From Caldilinea sp. CFX5 (GTDB lineage: Bacteria; Chloroflexota; Anaerolineae; Caldilineales; Caldilineaceae), in contig QWII01000093.1 of NCBI GenBank assembly GCA_021405325.1, forward strand, positions 1 through 40,469: a stretch of 40,469 nt of DNA, given 5' to 3'. Shown here in pieces: positions 16,224 through 24,913 of this stretch. The stretch's first letter is position 1. Each line of letters starts with the position of its first letter. The notes below the pieces were generated by a model. It made no database searches. It saw only the letters and a list, made by a program, of their open reading frames with translations, and was not told the origin of the DNA. The translations under genes were made by a program, and so were the position numbers.

Positions 16224-17258
16224 TTAGTAAGGAGGGTTGTGTTCATTCCTATCCATGTGCGCTATACTGGGTGTCAAACGTTGCGGCCAGAGGGCAAAAC
16301 CACCCAGCCACAGACCAAGCAAGCCTAACAGCACATCGCGCAGGCGGATGAGCAAACTCATGCTGAGGCCGGCAGCGGGTGACAAGCCGAGGGCGGTGGT
16401 GGCCAGGGCCAGGCCGGCTTCCAACGCGCCCAAGCCGGCCGGCATGGGCAACAGAATGGCGACGCGCATGGCAAAGAGCAGGGTCATGGCTTGGGTAAAG
16501 CCGAGATCCAGTTCCAGCGCCGCAGTCATATACCAGAATTCGCCGATCAACGCCCCCCAACTCAGCAGCGAAACGGCGCCGGCGGCCAGAAAGAGCGCCG
16601 GCTTGCTCCGCCATAGATCCACCATCTGTCCCCAACTCTGTTTGAGCACATCCAACCAGCGCGCAAGACGCCCCGATAACGCCTTGTGATTTACTCGGTG
16701 CGCCAGCCGCTGTCGGCCAACCCACACGACAAGACCAACCGCAGGCAGGAGCAGCAGGACGCTGACCAGCGCGGGGCGTGGCCGGGAAATCAGCGTTGTG
16801 GTTAGCGTCTCTTGTTGCAAGATCAAAAGGGCGCCGACGGCCAGAACCGCAAAGTTGATGGTCATCTCCAACACTTTGTCGAGGGTGACAGATGCGATTG
16901 CGGTGGCTGTCGGCACATCATGCCGTTGATGGACCAGGTACACCTGAAGCGGTTCGCCGCCAAAGTGCGGGCCGGGGGTAAAATAGCTGACGGCAAAGGC
17001 GGCAATGCGATAGCGGAGGAGCGCCAGAAAGGGGAGACGATGCCCCAACCCAAAGAGGAAAAGCCACCAACGGCCGGCGAGCGTGAGCAACACAAGTAGG
17101 TTCGCCGCTACCAGGAACGCGCCTTTGGCAAGCGTCAGTTGTTGCACGATGCGCCCGATTTCCTGAAGTTGGCTGGTGCGCAGCAGCCACCAACCAAAGA
17201 GAAGCAACAAGAGAAGAAGGGTCAGTTGAAAACCAAGCCGTAAGGGCGGCGCCTTCAT
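16224..17258 (-). CDS. YbhN/LPG-synthase-like integral membrane protein
   Basis: 344 residues with about eight membrane segments, of the lysylphosphatidylglycerol synthase TM region/UPF0104 family. Diagnostic stretches are FTPGPHFGGEPLQVYLVHQR and, near the C-terminus, PMPAGLGALEAGLALA with RLRDVLLGLLGLWLGG. Members flip or transport lipids, but there is no aminoacyl-transferase domain here, so it does not make lysyl-PG by itself. It overlaps the CDP-alcohol transferase gene by four bases, so the two are co-translated. A role in moving or placing the lipid made by that enzyme is an inference. Confidence 0.85.
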   Translation of the reverse strand: MKAPPLRLGFQLTLLLLLLLFGWWLLRTSQLQEIGRIVQQLTLAKGAFLVAANLLVLLTLAGRWWLFLFGLGHRLPFLALLRYRIAAFAVSYFTPGPHFGGEPLQVYLVHQRHDVPTATAIASVTLDKVLEMTINFAVLAVGALLILQQETLTTTLISRPRPALVSVLLLLPAVGLVVWVGRQRLAHRVNHKALSGRLARWLDVLKQSWGQMVDLWRSKPALFLAAGAVSLLSWGALIGEFWYMTAALELDLGFTQAMTLLFAMRVAILLPMPAGLGALEAGLALATTALGLSPAAGLSMSLLIRLRDVLLGLLGLWLGGFALWPQRLTPSIAHMDRNEHNPPY

Positions 17259-18457
17259 GCGCTGCGCTCTTCACGTTTGCCGAAGTGGGTGCGCAAGATC
17301 GGCTCTTCCGGTTGCCAGCGGGTAAACCACCAACTGCCTAAATGAGTCACAATGCTGGCCGCGGTAAAAAGCAGCGCGTTTTCATACCAAGAAAAGCCGT
17401 GCGCCCAAATATCGAGACAGGCGAGGTAGAGCAAGACGAGGGCCGCCACGCGGATGGCAATCCCCCAGAGTACGCACAAGGCGGCCATCACAAACAGCGC
17501 CACCAACAATGGCAACACCCACGGGACAACGATGCCGACCTGAGCGAGGTATGGCCCCCAAGTGGGGTACGTTTGCGCCTCATGCCATAGAATCAGCACA
17601 GTCAGAACGACGGCCACTAGCCGCGCCACGAGCGGCAACCAGCCTTCAAAAAAGGTTTTCATTGTGGTGCGCCAGCGTTGATAGCCGGCAGAATCGGGGT
17701 CAATGACATGGCTGACCACCAACCAGTCGCGGCCAAAGCTATAGATCAACGGAATGGCAAAGAGAACGCCGGCCAGTGTACTCAGCGGCGGCGTAAAGAC
17801 CGGCCATAACATGACGCTGATAAAGCCGGTTTGATAGGCGGCGATGACACGCCGGTTGTCGCTGGGCGGCAGATCACGATTGGGTTTACCGGCTCGCGTG
17901 CGTAGCCACATCCCCAATACAAAAAGCGGGCGACTCACCGCCAAGATCACATACCAGAACGGCAGCACGCCATATTGGACACAGAGCAGCACTGCCACCA
18001 GCAGATCCAGCCCATCAAATTCAATATCGAGAATCGCCCCCAGTTTGGTATCGTGGCGGGTGATACGGGCAACATAGCCGTCAAAACAGTCGATCAAGCG
18101 CGAGATGGTGAAGAGAATAGCCGGCAACCAGAGCAACGGCTCCGGCGGGCGGGGCGAAAAGAGAAAGCCGGTGAGCAGGAGCAGCAACAGCCCGCGCGTC
18201 ATCGTCATCGCATTGCCATAGCCCAGCGTCGGCAACAACGGGCCATTCTCGCCCCGGCGGTTGTGGTGTAGATTGACCCCCAAAATAGCTAAGGCAACCA
18301 CCAACATCACGCCGGCCAACAAGAGCCAGCGTCCGGGGTAGGCATATTGCCAATAGGTCAACACCCAATAGCCGAGCAGCCAGATCAGCAGGTAGATCCC
18401 CGCAGCCAGGCTCCAGCGTCGTAATAAGCTTGATGGTTGGTTGAGTAGCGTTGACAT
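17255..18457 (-). CDS. CDP-alcohol phosphatidyltransferase
   Basis: 400 residues, ten or so membrane segments. The CDP-alcohol signature is perfect: Asp126-Gly-x2-Ala-Arg131-x8-Gly140-x3-Asp144-x3-Asp148, read from FDGYVARITR and LGAILDIEFD. Such enzymes join a CDP-activated lipid or alcohol to an acceptor to build phospholipid head groups. Typical bacterial PgsA/PssA proteins are about 180-260 residues, so this is a long form with an extra N-terminal helix pair and a C-terminal membrane domain. The exact product is not readable. It is first of a two-gene unit with the YbhN-like protein. Confidence 0.88.
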   Translation of the reverse strand: MSTLLNQPSSLLRRWSLAAGIYLLIWLLGYWVLTYWQYAYPGRWLLLAGVMLVVALAILGVNLHHNRRGENGPLLPTLGYGNAMTMTRGLLLLLLTGFLFSPRPPEPLLWLPAILFTISRLIDCFDGYVARITRHDTKLGAILDIEFDGLDLLVAVLLCVQYGVLPFWYVILAVSRPLFVLGMWLRTRAGKPNRDLPPSDNRRVIAAYQTGFISVMLWPVFTPPLSTLAGVLFAIPLIYSFGRDWLVVSHVIDPDSAGYQRWRTTMKTFFEGWLPLVARLVAVVLTVLILWHEAQTYPTWGPYLAQVGIVVPWVLPLLVALFVMAALCVLWGIAIRVAALVLLYLACLDIWAHGFSWYENALLFTAASIVTHLGSWWFTRWQPEEPILRTHFGKREERSA

Positions 18458-18466
18458 AAGGTAGTT

Positions 18467-18652
18467 TCAGTTTGACCAATCCTCAATGCGTAATTCGGGT
18501 ATACGTTCAAAATCGCGACGGTTGCGTGTAACAAGGGTACAGTTGTTTGCCAATGCAATGGCTGCAATCCGGAGATCTTGCGTGCCGACACGCAAGCGTT
18601 GTTGTTGCAGGTGGCGGAACTGAATGGCCGCAGTGGCATCAAAAGATAGCAC
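18467..18652 (-). pseudogene. VapC-type PIN toxin, C-terminal remnant
   Basis: The frame gives VLSFDATAAIQFRHLQQQRL followed by GTQDLRIAAIALANNCTLVT and NRRDFERIPELRIEDWSN. This is the last half of a VapC PIN domain with the third and fourth acidic positions (TQD and RRD). The N-terminal half with LLDTN and the catalytic glutamate is missing, and no antitoxin fits in the 116 bases up to the next gene. GTG 18652 could start a 61-residue peptide but it would lack the catalytic centre. Confidence 0.75.
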
Positions 18653-18768
18653 TGAGATCTGTGTGAAATATATAAACCGAGATTCATTCCCCGCTCCGCC
18701 ATCAACTCATTACTATGGTGCATTGTATCACTCTAACCGCTGTTCGTCAACGCGTACCGCGCGCTTCA

Positions 18769-20925
18769 TCAATACTTCAGCCGTGCAAAATAGGTCTGTT
18801 GCGCGGCGTTGATGGCTTGCCCCAACGTTGTAATCCCTGCCACATGCAGCAGCGGGATCATGCGCAAAAAGATTTCGGCGGTGACAAAGGCATCGCCCAG
18901 CGCCGTGTGGCGACCGACCATCGTCACCCCCAGCCGGTCAGCCAGCGCTTCTATGCTATGGTTATCACCATCAGGGTGGATGACCGCTGAGAGCAACAGC
19001 GTGTCGAGAACTGGATTATTTACCTTAACACCAGTGACAGCTTCCTCGGTTTCAAAGAGGCGTAGGTCAAAGGCGACATTGTGACCGACCAGCACCGTCT
19101 CTTCGGCAAAACGCATAAAGTGGGGCAACACTTGTTGAATGGTCGGCTGGCCCCGCACCATCTGGTCAGTAATGCCATGCACCTCTTCGGCGGCGGCAGG
19201 CATGGGGCGCTCCGGATCGACCAGTTGGTCAAAGAGTTCCTGCCGCAGCGGCCGGCCATTGACAATGCGCACCGCGCCAATCGACACAATGCGATCCTGG
19301 GTCGGATCCAGCCCGGTGGTTTCCGTGTCAAAGACGGTGTAGGTCAGCGCGCTCAACGGACGATCCGCCAAAACGCCGGGCTGACTCTCCGGTGGAAAGA
19401 GGTTGAAATCATAATATTCCGGCCGACTGACCGGCGTTGCATTGATCGGTCGCGCTAAAGTGACTGGACGACTTGCGGCCAAAGGCAAAAGTAGCCGGAA
19501 ATAGCTCTGTGCAGTAGCCGGGTCATGTTGAAACCAGAGTTCACTGCCATGCCGTTCGGCCACTTCGCGCAGGGTGAAGGTGGCGTCACCGGCATCGACG
19601 GTGGAAGCCCGCTCTTTCCAATCCAGCCACGCCTCGACGGCTATATTTCGACTTGACCAGCGTACATCCAACGTGGCAAAACGGCGCTGCTTGTCGGCCG
19701 GGCGATCCGGGTGGAGCGGCAGCGGCTGTAAGCCCAGATGTAGTTGCGTTACGCCAAAGGTCACCTGTAGATCGCGCAGCGCCGTAGTTAAACCATGCAC
19801 AATCGCATAGTTATCGACCCGCAGCCAGAGATCCGCCGCCGGTAGTGCGCTTTCGACCGTTACCCCTGTCTCCTTTGCCAGATGGTGTTGCAGCGCGCCC
19901 AGGAGATCTGCCGCTGCCATCGTCTCATGCCGCCATTGGGCGCGCAGATCGTCAGCGAATTCGCGCATGGTCTGATCCAGTTCGCTGCTGAGGGCGGTTG
20001 ACTCATCGCTAATAATCTGCTGAAAACGGGTCAGTTGCGGGGCGGGCAGGGCCGGGAATTGTTCCAGCGTTTCAATGGCGACCCGAATGTTGGCTAACCC
20101 GCCGCGGAAGCGTTCGGTCAACCGCTGCAAGAGAAAGTCGCGCCGGCTGCTGGCGGTGATGCCTTGCGTCATATCTTGCAAGGTCAGGACAAACCCGGTG
20201 ATTTCATTCGCGTAGTCCAGCAGCGCGGCCATGCGCACCCGGAGGAGCGCGCCATGGGTGGTGGCGGTCATAAAGCCGGCGCTTTGTTCTCGTTCGCCGG
20301 TGGCCGGTTGCCCGGCGCGACTTTGGAGGTGACTTAAGCCATAGCTGATGGCATTGCGGTCAAGTACGCCAAAGATCGAGCGACCGAGACCGATAAAGCC
20401 GCCGCTGCTGTGCGTCGGTGTATTGAGCAGGTGGCGCGCCTGCTGATTGTAGAGCAAAATCCGCCCATCCAGGGTACAGACAATGACGCCATCGGTCAAC
20501 TCGGCCAGGATGGCGGCAAGGCGCTGATGTTCTTCTTCCAGGTCGGCACGCGCCTGGCGGATGGCCGCGTCGCGGTCACGCTGCAAGGCTTGAACTTTAT
20601 CGGCAAATTCGTTGATCGTGGCCGCCAATGTGCGTACAGCGGCTGTCCCCTGGGGGCGCGCTCGGCGGTCGGGGTTGGTGTACAGCATCAGATGCGCTTC
20701 TTCTTGCAACGCTTTGATGTGCAAGAACCAGGCGCGACCAAAACGGTACAACCAGATCCCACTCCCGGTTACCAGCAAACACAAACCAAACGGAAGCGCC
20801 CACGCCAACGGTGACGACGTAGGCCGCGTGAACCAGACGGCCAGACCCCAACCGGCCAAGCCACCCAGTAACAAGAGAAAGAGAGCAGTGATCGTGAGCA
20901 GATCGCTAACTTGGGAGCGGCGCAT
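18769..20925 (-). CDS. Membrane PAS protein with DEDDh 3'-5' exonuclease domain
   Basis: 718 residues. Two membrane helices (about 10-31 and 43-61), a HAMP-like/coiled-coil stretch (65-140), and a PAS domain (about 140-255, [20 protein letters not shown]). Next is a kinase-like part (260-480) whose H-box reads [20 protein letters not shown], with no phosphorylatable His at the usual place, and whose ATP-binding motifs are degraded. Residues 528-695 are a DnaQ-type exonuclease with an intact active site: Asp533 and Glu535 (FDTETTGL), Asp620 ([12 protein letters not shown]), His673 and Asp678 (HTALGDAF). So a sensor is tied to a nuclease. Similar genes sit beside DUF294 and symporter genes in Pseudomonas (PA3232 region, from memory). 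Its start overlaps the receiver gene by 20 bases. Confidence 0.9.
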   Translation of the reverse strand: MRRSQVSDLLTITALFLLLLGGLAGWGLAVWFTRPTSSPLAWALPFGLCLLVTGSGIWLYRFGRAWFLHIKALQEEAHLMLYTNPDRRARPQGTAAVRTLAATINEFADKVQALQRDRDAAIRQARADLEEEHQRLAAILAELTDGVIVCTLDGRILLYNQQARHLLNTPTHSSGGFIGLGRSIFGVLDRNAISYGLSHLQSRAGQPATGEREQSAGFMTATTHGALLRVRMAALLDYANEITGFVLTLQDMTQGITASSRRDFLLQRLTERFRGGLANIRVAIETLEQFPALPAPQLTRFQQIISDESTALSSELDQTMREFADDLRAQWRHETMAAADLLGALQHHLAKETGVTVESALPAADLWLRVDNYAIVHGLTTALRDLQVTFGVTQLHLGLQPLPLHPDRPADKQRRFATLDVRWSSRNIAVEAWLDWKERASTVDAGDATFTLREVAERHGSELWFQHDPATAQSYFRLLLPLAASRPVTLARPINATPVSRPEYYDFNLFPPESQPGVLADRPLSALTYTVFDTETTGLDPTQDRIVSIGAVRIVNGRPLRQELFDQLVDPERPMPAAAEEVHGITDQMVRGQPTIQQVLPHFMRFAEETVLVGHNVAFDLRLFETEEAVTGVKVNNPVLDTLLLSAVIHPDGDNHSIEALADRLGVTMVGRHTALGDAFVTAEIFLRMIPLLHVAGITTLGQAINAAQQTYFARLKY

Positions 20926-21295
20926 GAACTTTGCTTAGTTGACTTTCCACCTCGGCGAGCAGCGCTTTGGTTGAAAAGGGCTTGGTGATATAGGCGTCGG
21001 CGCCCAAGGCCAGCCCCTTGGTGATCTCGACTTCGCGCCCCTTGGCGGTGAGCATCACCACTTTGATGTGCTGCCAGGTCGGCGTCTGGCGAATGCGTTG
21101 GCAGATGTCAAAACCGTTCATGCCGGGCAACATCACATCCAATAAAATCAGGTCGGGCGCAAAGTCGGCAATTTTCACCAGCGCCTCGTCACCGGTGCGC
21201 GCAATCTCCACCGTATAACCGGCCTGCGCCATCAAAAATTCCAGTGAGATGACGATGTTGGCCTCGTCATCGACGATTAACACTTTTTTCGACAT
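20906..21295 (-). CDS. Single-domain response regulator (CheY-like)
   Basis: 129 residues, one receiver domain only. Acidic pocket DD at 9-10 ([10 protein letters not shown]), phospho-acceptor Asp53 ([14 protein letters not shown]), Thr at 83 and Lys105 (YITKPF) are all present. There is no output domain. ATG 21295 follows AGGAG with a five-base gap, and replaces an in-frame start 18 bases upstream. The 3' end runs 20 bases into the PAS-exonuclease gene. A symporter-histidine kinase without its own receiver lies directly upstream, so this is its likely phosphate acceptor. Since the usual CrbS kinase has a receiver fused at its C-terminus, the domain may have been split off here. That is inference. 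Confidence 0.9.
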   Translation of the reverse strand: MSKKVLIVDDEANIVISLEFLMAQAGYTVEIARTGDEALVKIADFAPDLILLDVMLPGMNGFDICQRIRQTPTWQHIKVVMLTAKGREVEITKGLALGADAYITKPFSTKALLAEVESQLSKVHAPLPS

Positions 21296-21321
21296 GCGTA
21301 CTCCTGCAATCAAAGAATTGG

Positions 21322-21459
21322 TCGCGTAGTCGCGTAGTCCAAAGTCGCGTAGTCCAAAGTCGCGTAGTCCAAAGTCGCGTAGTCCAAAGTCGCGTAGTCC
21401 AAAGTCGTGTAGTCGCGTAGTCCAAAGTCGTGTAGTCCAAAGTCGTGTAGTCCTTTGGT
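21322..21459. repeat. Tandem array of a 15-bp unit
   Basis: The unit cgcgtagtccaaagt repeats five times exactly (21331-21405). After an 8-base partial unit come one more exact copy and two variants (cgtgtagtccaaagt, cgtgtagtccttt). A 10-base partial precedes. Its first eight bases, cgcgtagt, are the reverse complement of the 8-mer forming the facing array at 21494. It lies between the receiver gene and the symporter-kinase gene, both on the minus strand. Confidence 0.9.
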
Positions 21460-21493
21460 CATGTAGTGAAGTAGTCGTTTATTTAGACAATCA

Positions 21494-21569
21494 ACTATGC
21501 GACTATGCGACTACGCGACTACGCGACTATGCGACTATGCGACTATGCGACTATGCGACTATGCGACTA
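21494..21569. repeat. Tandem array of an 8-bp unit, inverted to the 15-bp array
   Basis: The unit actatgcg occurs seven times and actacgcg twice in an unbroken row, plus a final acta. The units actacgcg can pair with cgcgtagt of the array at 21322. The last three bases (cta) are the stop codon of the symporter-kinase gene, so the array touches the coding end. Confidence 0.9.
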
Positions 21570-24326
21570 ACCCACACTATCCAACGGCAACGTAAAGTGA
21601 AACGTTGCTCCGTGACCAGGGGCGCTATCGACCCAAAGGTCGCCGCCATAGTGGGCGATGATCTGTTTGCTGATCGGTAAGCCTAAACCGGTGCCTTGCG
21701 GTTTGCCATTGGTATGATCATGCACCTGGCGAAATTTGTCAAAGATACGTTGCTGTTCCTGGGGACTGATACCGGGGCCGTTATCCTGAACGCTCACTTG
21801 CAAGGCATCGCCGGTAGCTTGTAAGGTCAGCAGGATAACACCGCTGCCGGCCTGGCAGAACTTGATGGCGTTGGAGAGCAAGTTGAGCAGAACTTGGGTA
21901 ATGCGATCCCGATCCACCACCACCAGCGGCACTTCTTCCGGCAGCCGGATTTCGACGCGAATCTCTTTGTCGTTGATCAACTGTTCGGTCGAGGCCAGGG
22001 CGTCTTGAATCAAATGGCGCAGATCGACGGCGTCGGTGTTCCACTCGGCGGCGCCGGCTTCCAGCTTTGCCAGATCCAACACTTGATTGATCAGCCGCGT
22101 CAACCGTTCGCTCTCCTTGAGAATAATTTCCAGAAAATGGCTACGACGAGCGGCAGGTAGATCCGGGTTGTCATACAAGATTTCGGAAAAGGCGCGAATG
22201 GAGGTCAATGGTGTGCGCAGCTCGTGGGTGACAGTTGAGATAAAGTCATCCTTGAGCCGATCCAGCTCCTGTAAACGCTCGTTGGCGGCGCGCAATTCGG
22301 CGGTGGCGGCTTCCAATTCCAACGATTTCTGCTCCAACTGCTGGGAGCGCTGCTCCAGTTGACGGCTGTAGGCGATCACCTGTGACGTTTCATCAAGCAT
22401 CCGCATCACTTCATCGAGGGTGAGCGCTTCCTCCTTGACCACCGAAGCAATCGCCACACGGGCCGAAGCCGCTCCCATGGCGCCGGCCAGCAACCGTTCG
22501 GCATGTTGCACCAATTCGGCGTCGGCGTTAATTGTCTTGTCCCAATCCAACCCCCGTTGGCGCGCATAGGCCGCTAAGGCGGTATCGGCGCGCCGTTCGC
22601 CCAAGAAGCGGCTCAACAATTCACGAAGCGCTTGTACGGTGGCAGTGCCGCGCCAGAGCGCCAACGTTCCCTGGTTGGCGGCATAGTTAAAGCTATCGAC
22701 AAAGAGCGAAGCCTGACTATGCTCCAACACACTCTGCCGCCCCACCAGCGAGACGATGGTAAACAACCCGACGTTGACCAACATGCTCCACACCAGCGAA
22801 TGGGCCACCGGATCCAGCTGCTCGATACCCAACAATTGATAAGGACGCAGGAGGGACGAACCAAAGAGACCCACTTCAATGAAATCGGTCGGCAGCCAAC
22901 CGGATTCGGCCAGCGACGGCAGCGGCAACGTATAGCCCCAAACGAGAAAACCGCCGATCAAGCCGCTGAGCGCGCCCAAGCGGGTCGCCCCTTTCCAGTA
23001 GATGCCGCCCAGGATGGCCGGTGCAAATTGGGCGACGGCGGCAAAGGAGACCAGGCCAATCGACACCAGTGGACTGCTCTGTGCAGTCAACCGAAAATAG
23101 AGATAGCCGAGCAGCAGGATCACCGCAATGGCAATCCGCCGAATCGCCAGGATCATGCCGCCCAGATCGCCCCGTTCATTCAGCGGCAACATGCGCAACC
23201 CCAATACCAGCGGCATGACCAGATCGTTGGAGACCATTGTACTCAGCGCCACCGTTTCAACGATCACCATGCCGGTCGCCGCCGAGAAGCCGCCCAGAAA
23301 GACCAGCAGCGCCAGCGCCTCTTGCCCCTCCGCCATCGGCACGGTCAGCACAAAGGTGTCGGCATCCACTTTGCCGTCAGGAAAATGGAGCAGGCCGCCA
23401 AAGGCAATCGGCAAGACAAAGATATTGATGATCAACAGGTAGAGCGGAAAGAGCCAGATGGCCTTATTGAGATGGCGCTCGTCCACATTTTCGACTACCG
23501 CCACCTGAAACTGGCGGGGCAGAAACATAATCGCCATCATGGAGAGCAGCAGCAACGCCGCCCAGCCACTGTAGCTATTGGTTGCATCGCCCATCATAAA
23601 AAGCTGGCGCAGCGCCGGGTCAACAGCGGCTTTCTGGAAGAGATCGCCAAAGCCGTTGTAGACGCCAAAAGTGACAAAGAGGCCCACGGCCAGGAAGGCC
23701 AGTAATTTGATCACCGATTCAAAGGCAATGGCGGCGACCAACCCCTCGTGATGTTCGGTCACATCCAGGTGGCGAGTACCAAAGAGAATGGCAAAGGCGG
23801 CCAGGACAAGCGCTACATAAAAGGCCGTATCCGCCGCCGTCGTTGTCACCGCACTTTGACTGGCAGCCGTGACATCAGCATGAGTCCAGAGCAGGGTAAA
23901 GCTGGTCGCCACCGCTTTGAGTTGGAGCGCAATATAGGGCACAATGCCGATGACGGCGATTACGGTGACAAAACCGCCCAACGCAATACTCTTGCCATAA
24001 CGGGAGGCGATAAAGTCGGCAATCGAGGTGATGCGGTTCTGCTTGCTGATGCGGATGATCTTGCGCAGCACAAACCACCAGAGCGCCGCCATCAAGGTCG
24101 GCCCGATATAGATGGGCAGAAAGTCAGTGCCGCCGCGCGCCGCCCGCCCTACGCTCCCATAAAAGGTCCACGCCGTACAATAGACCGCCATTGACAACGC
24201 ATAAACATACGGATTGCTGATCAGGCTGCGCCCCGCGTCCGCCCGCTTGTCGCCAACATACGCTATGGCGAACAAGACCCCAATATAAAGGAGCGAGACG
24301 AGGATGATGGTGCTGCCGTTGAGCAT
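21567..24326 (-). CDS. Symporter-STAC-histidine kinase (CrbS/CbrA-like)
   Basis: 919 residues. About 1-530 are a sodium:solute symporter (SLC5) domain of about 13 helices (SNPYVYALSMAVYCTAWTFY, GGFSAATGMVIVETVALSTM). About 560-650 is a STAC-like linker (FLGERRADTALAAYARQRG). A coiled coil (655-690) leads to the kinase: His701 in TVTHELRTPL, N-box NLLSNAIKF, then DNGPGIS and GTGLGLPISK. This matches CrbS, which controls acetate use with CrbR in Vibrio and Pseudomonas. Unlike those, it has no PAS and no fused receiver. The symporter part may sense or import acetate or another solute. A longer frame adds 32 residues encoded by a hairpin repeat, so I start at ATG 24326. Confidence 0.92.
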   Translation of the reverse strand: MLNGSTIILVSLLYIGVLFAIAYVGDKRADAGRSLISNPYVYALSMAVYCTAWTFYGSVGRAARGGTDFLPIYIGPTLMAALWWFVLRKIIRISKQNRITSIADFIASRYGKSIALGGFVTVIAVIGIVPYIALQLKAVATSFTLLWTHADVTAASQSAVTTTAADTAFYVALVLAAFAILFGTRHLDVTEHHEGLVAAIAFESVIKLLAFLAVGLFVTFGVYNGFGDLFQKAAVDPALRQLFMMGDATNSYSGWAALLLLSMMAIMFLPRQFQVAVVENVDERHLNKAIWLFPLYLLIINIFVLPIAFGGLLHFPDGKVDADTFVLTVPMAEGQEALALLVFLGGFSAATGMVIVETVALSTMVSNDLVMPLVLGLRMLPLNERGDLGGMILAIRRIAIAVILLLGYLYFRLTAQSSPLVSIGLVSFAAVAQFAPAILGGIYWKGATRLGALSGLIGGFLVWGYTLPLPSLAESGWLPTDFIEVGLFGSSLLRPYQLLGIEQLDPVAHSLVWSMLVNVGLFTIVSLVGRQSVLEHSQASLFVDSFNYAANQGTLALWRGTATVQALRELLSRFLGERRADTALAAYARQRGLDWDKTINADAELVQHAERLLAGAMGAASARVAIASVVKEEALTLDEVMRMLDETSQVIAYSRQLEQRSQQLEQKSLELEAATAELRAANERLQELDRLKDDFISTVTHELRTPLTSIRAFSEILYDNPDLPAARRSHFLEIILKESERLTRLINQVLDLAKLEAGAAEWNTDAVDLRHLIQDALASTEQLINDKEIRVEIRLPEEVPLVVVDRDRITQVLLNLLSNAIKFCQAGSGVILLTLQATGDALQVSVQDNGPGISPQEQQRIFDKFRQVHDHTNGKPQGTGLGLPISKQIIAHYGGDLWVDSAPGHGATFHFTLPLDSVG

Positions 24327-24346
24327 GGGACTATGATTCGTGCTGC

Positions 24347-24413
24347 GTGCTGCGTGCTGCGTGCTGCGTGGCCTGAGCCTGTCGAAGGCCACGCAGCACG
24401 CAGCACGCAGCAC
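24347..24413. repeat. 28-bp perfect hairpin with tandem GTGCTGC arms and REP-like tip
   Basis: The arms (24347-24374 and 24386-24413) are exactly complementary and made of gtgctgc words. The tip is ggcctgagcctgtcgaaggc. The 11-base loop is the reverse complement of the loop in the hairpin at 33800-33852. It fills the gap between the 63-residue gene and the kinase gene on the same strand, so it lies inside their transcript. Confidence 0.9.
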
Positions 24414-24415
24414 TT

Positions 24416-24607
24416 CTACCATTCAATCATCAACGCCATGAGCGCAATGAGCAGCGCCCAGGCCAAAAAGAGATAGACATAGAGGACGGGAATGCCCCAG
24501 ACCATCCCCTCCGTACTAAAGAGGGAGAGGAGCGGGAAATTGAGCAACAGACAACCGATAAAAAAGAGAGCCAGCAGCCGTTGACCGGTCAAGGTATGAC
24601 GATTCAT
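24416..24607 (-). CDS. Small two-helix membrane protein next to the symporter-kinase
   Basis: 63 residues, MNRHTLTGQRLLALFFIGCL and then a second helix in PVLYVYLFLAWALLIALMAL. Short proteins of this design (about 60-70 residues, ending just before a symporter-like kinase) are found in proteobacterial CrbS loci as I recall them. The role may be a small symporter subunit. The start is preceded by AGGA-type sequence (gatcctcctctg on the plus strand) at 24617-24628. Longer in-frame starts translate intergenic repeats and are rejected. Confidence 0.7.
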   Translation of the reverse strand: MNRHTLTGQRLLALFFIGCLLLNFPLLSLFSTEGMVWGIPVLYVYLFLAWALLIALMALMIEW

Positions 24608-24722
24608 GGTTTCCTGATCCTCCTCTGCTACCAACGCCGACTGATTACTCGTCCCGTAGGGATGCCTGAGTTTAGGTTGATTGTAGCATAGCCCTGGTCG
24701 CTTGACCAGCAAGCTTTTTTCG

Positions 24723-24791
24723 GCGAGTGCATTGCACGGGGCAGAGGCTTCTGCGATCATGTGAACTTTCCTGCCCCGGCAACGCACTCGC
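24723..24791. repeat. Inverted repeat GCGAGTGC...GCACTCGC, first in the 306-base gap
   Basis: gcgagtgcattgcacggggc (24723 on) faces ctgccccggcaacgcactcg (24771 on), with one missing base and one mismatch. It lies after the symporter gene in the gene-free stretch 24608-24913. That stretch also holds the repeat at 24812 and no gene I can support. Confidence 0.6.
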
Positions 24792-24811
24792 ACTACCCCA
24801 CCCGAACAAAA

Positions 24812-24868
24812 ATGATGCGTGAGACAGCGATGGGGTTGTGACCTTGCCCACCGTGCATCACGCATCAT
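24812..24868. repeat. Inverted repeat ATGATGCGTGA...TCACGCATCAT
   Basis: Eleven-base perfect arms at 24812-24822 and 24858-24868. It is 45 bases downstream of the symporter stop on the minus strand and may end that transcript, but it has no T-run. Confidence 0.55.
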
Positions 24869-24913
24869 CCGACAGCAATCCGTTGCGACGGCTTTAAACC
24901 GCTACGCTACCGC

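Noticed and set aside
21322..21569. CRISPR array
   Set aside because: Units of 15 and 8 bases are directly adjacent without unique spacers, and no cas genes are near.
22632..23705. Open plus-strand frame of 357 codons antisense to the symporter-kinase
   Set aside because: Highly biased Gln/His/Arg composition, opposite a certain gene.
24327..24422. Extended N-terminus of the symporter-kinase
   Set aside because: The extra 32 residues are encoded by a perfect hairpin repeat, while MLNGSTIILV starts the first membrane helix.
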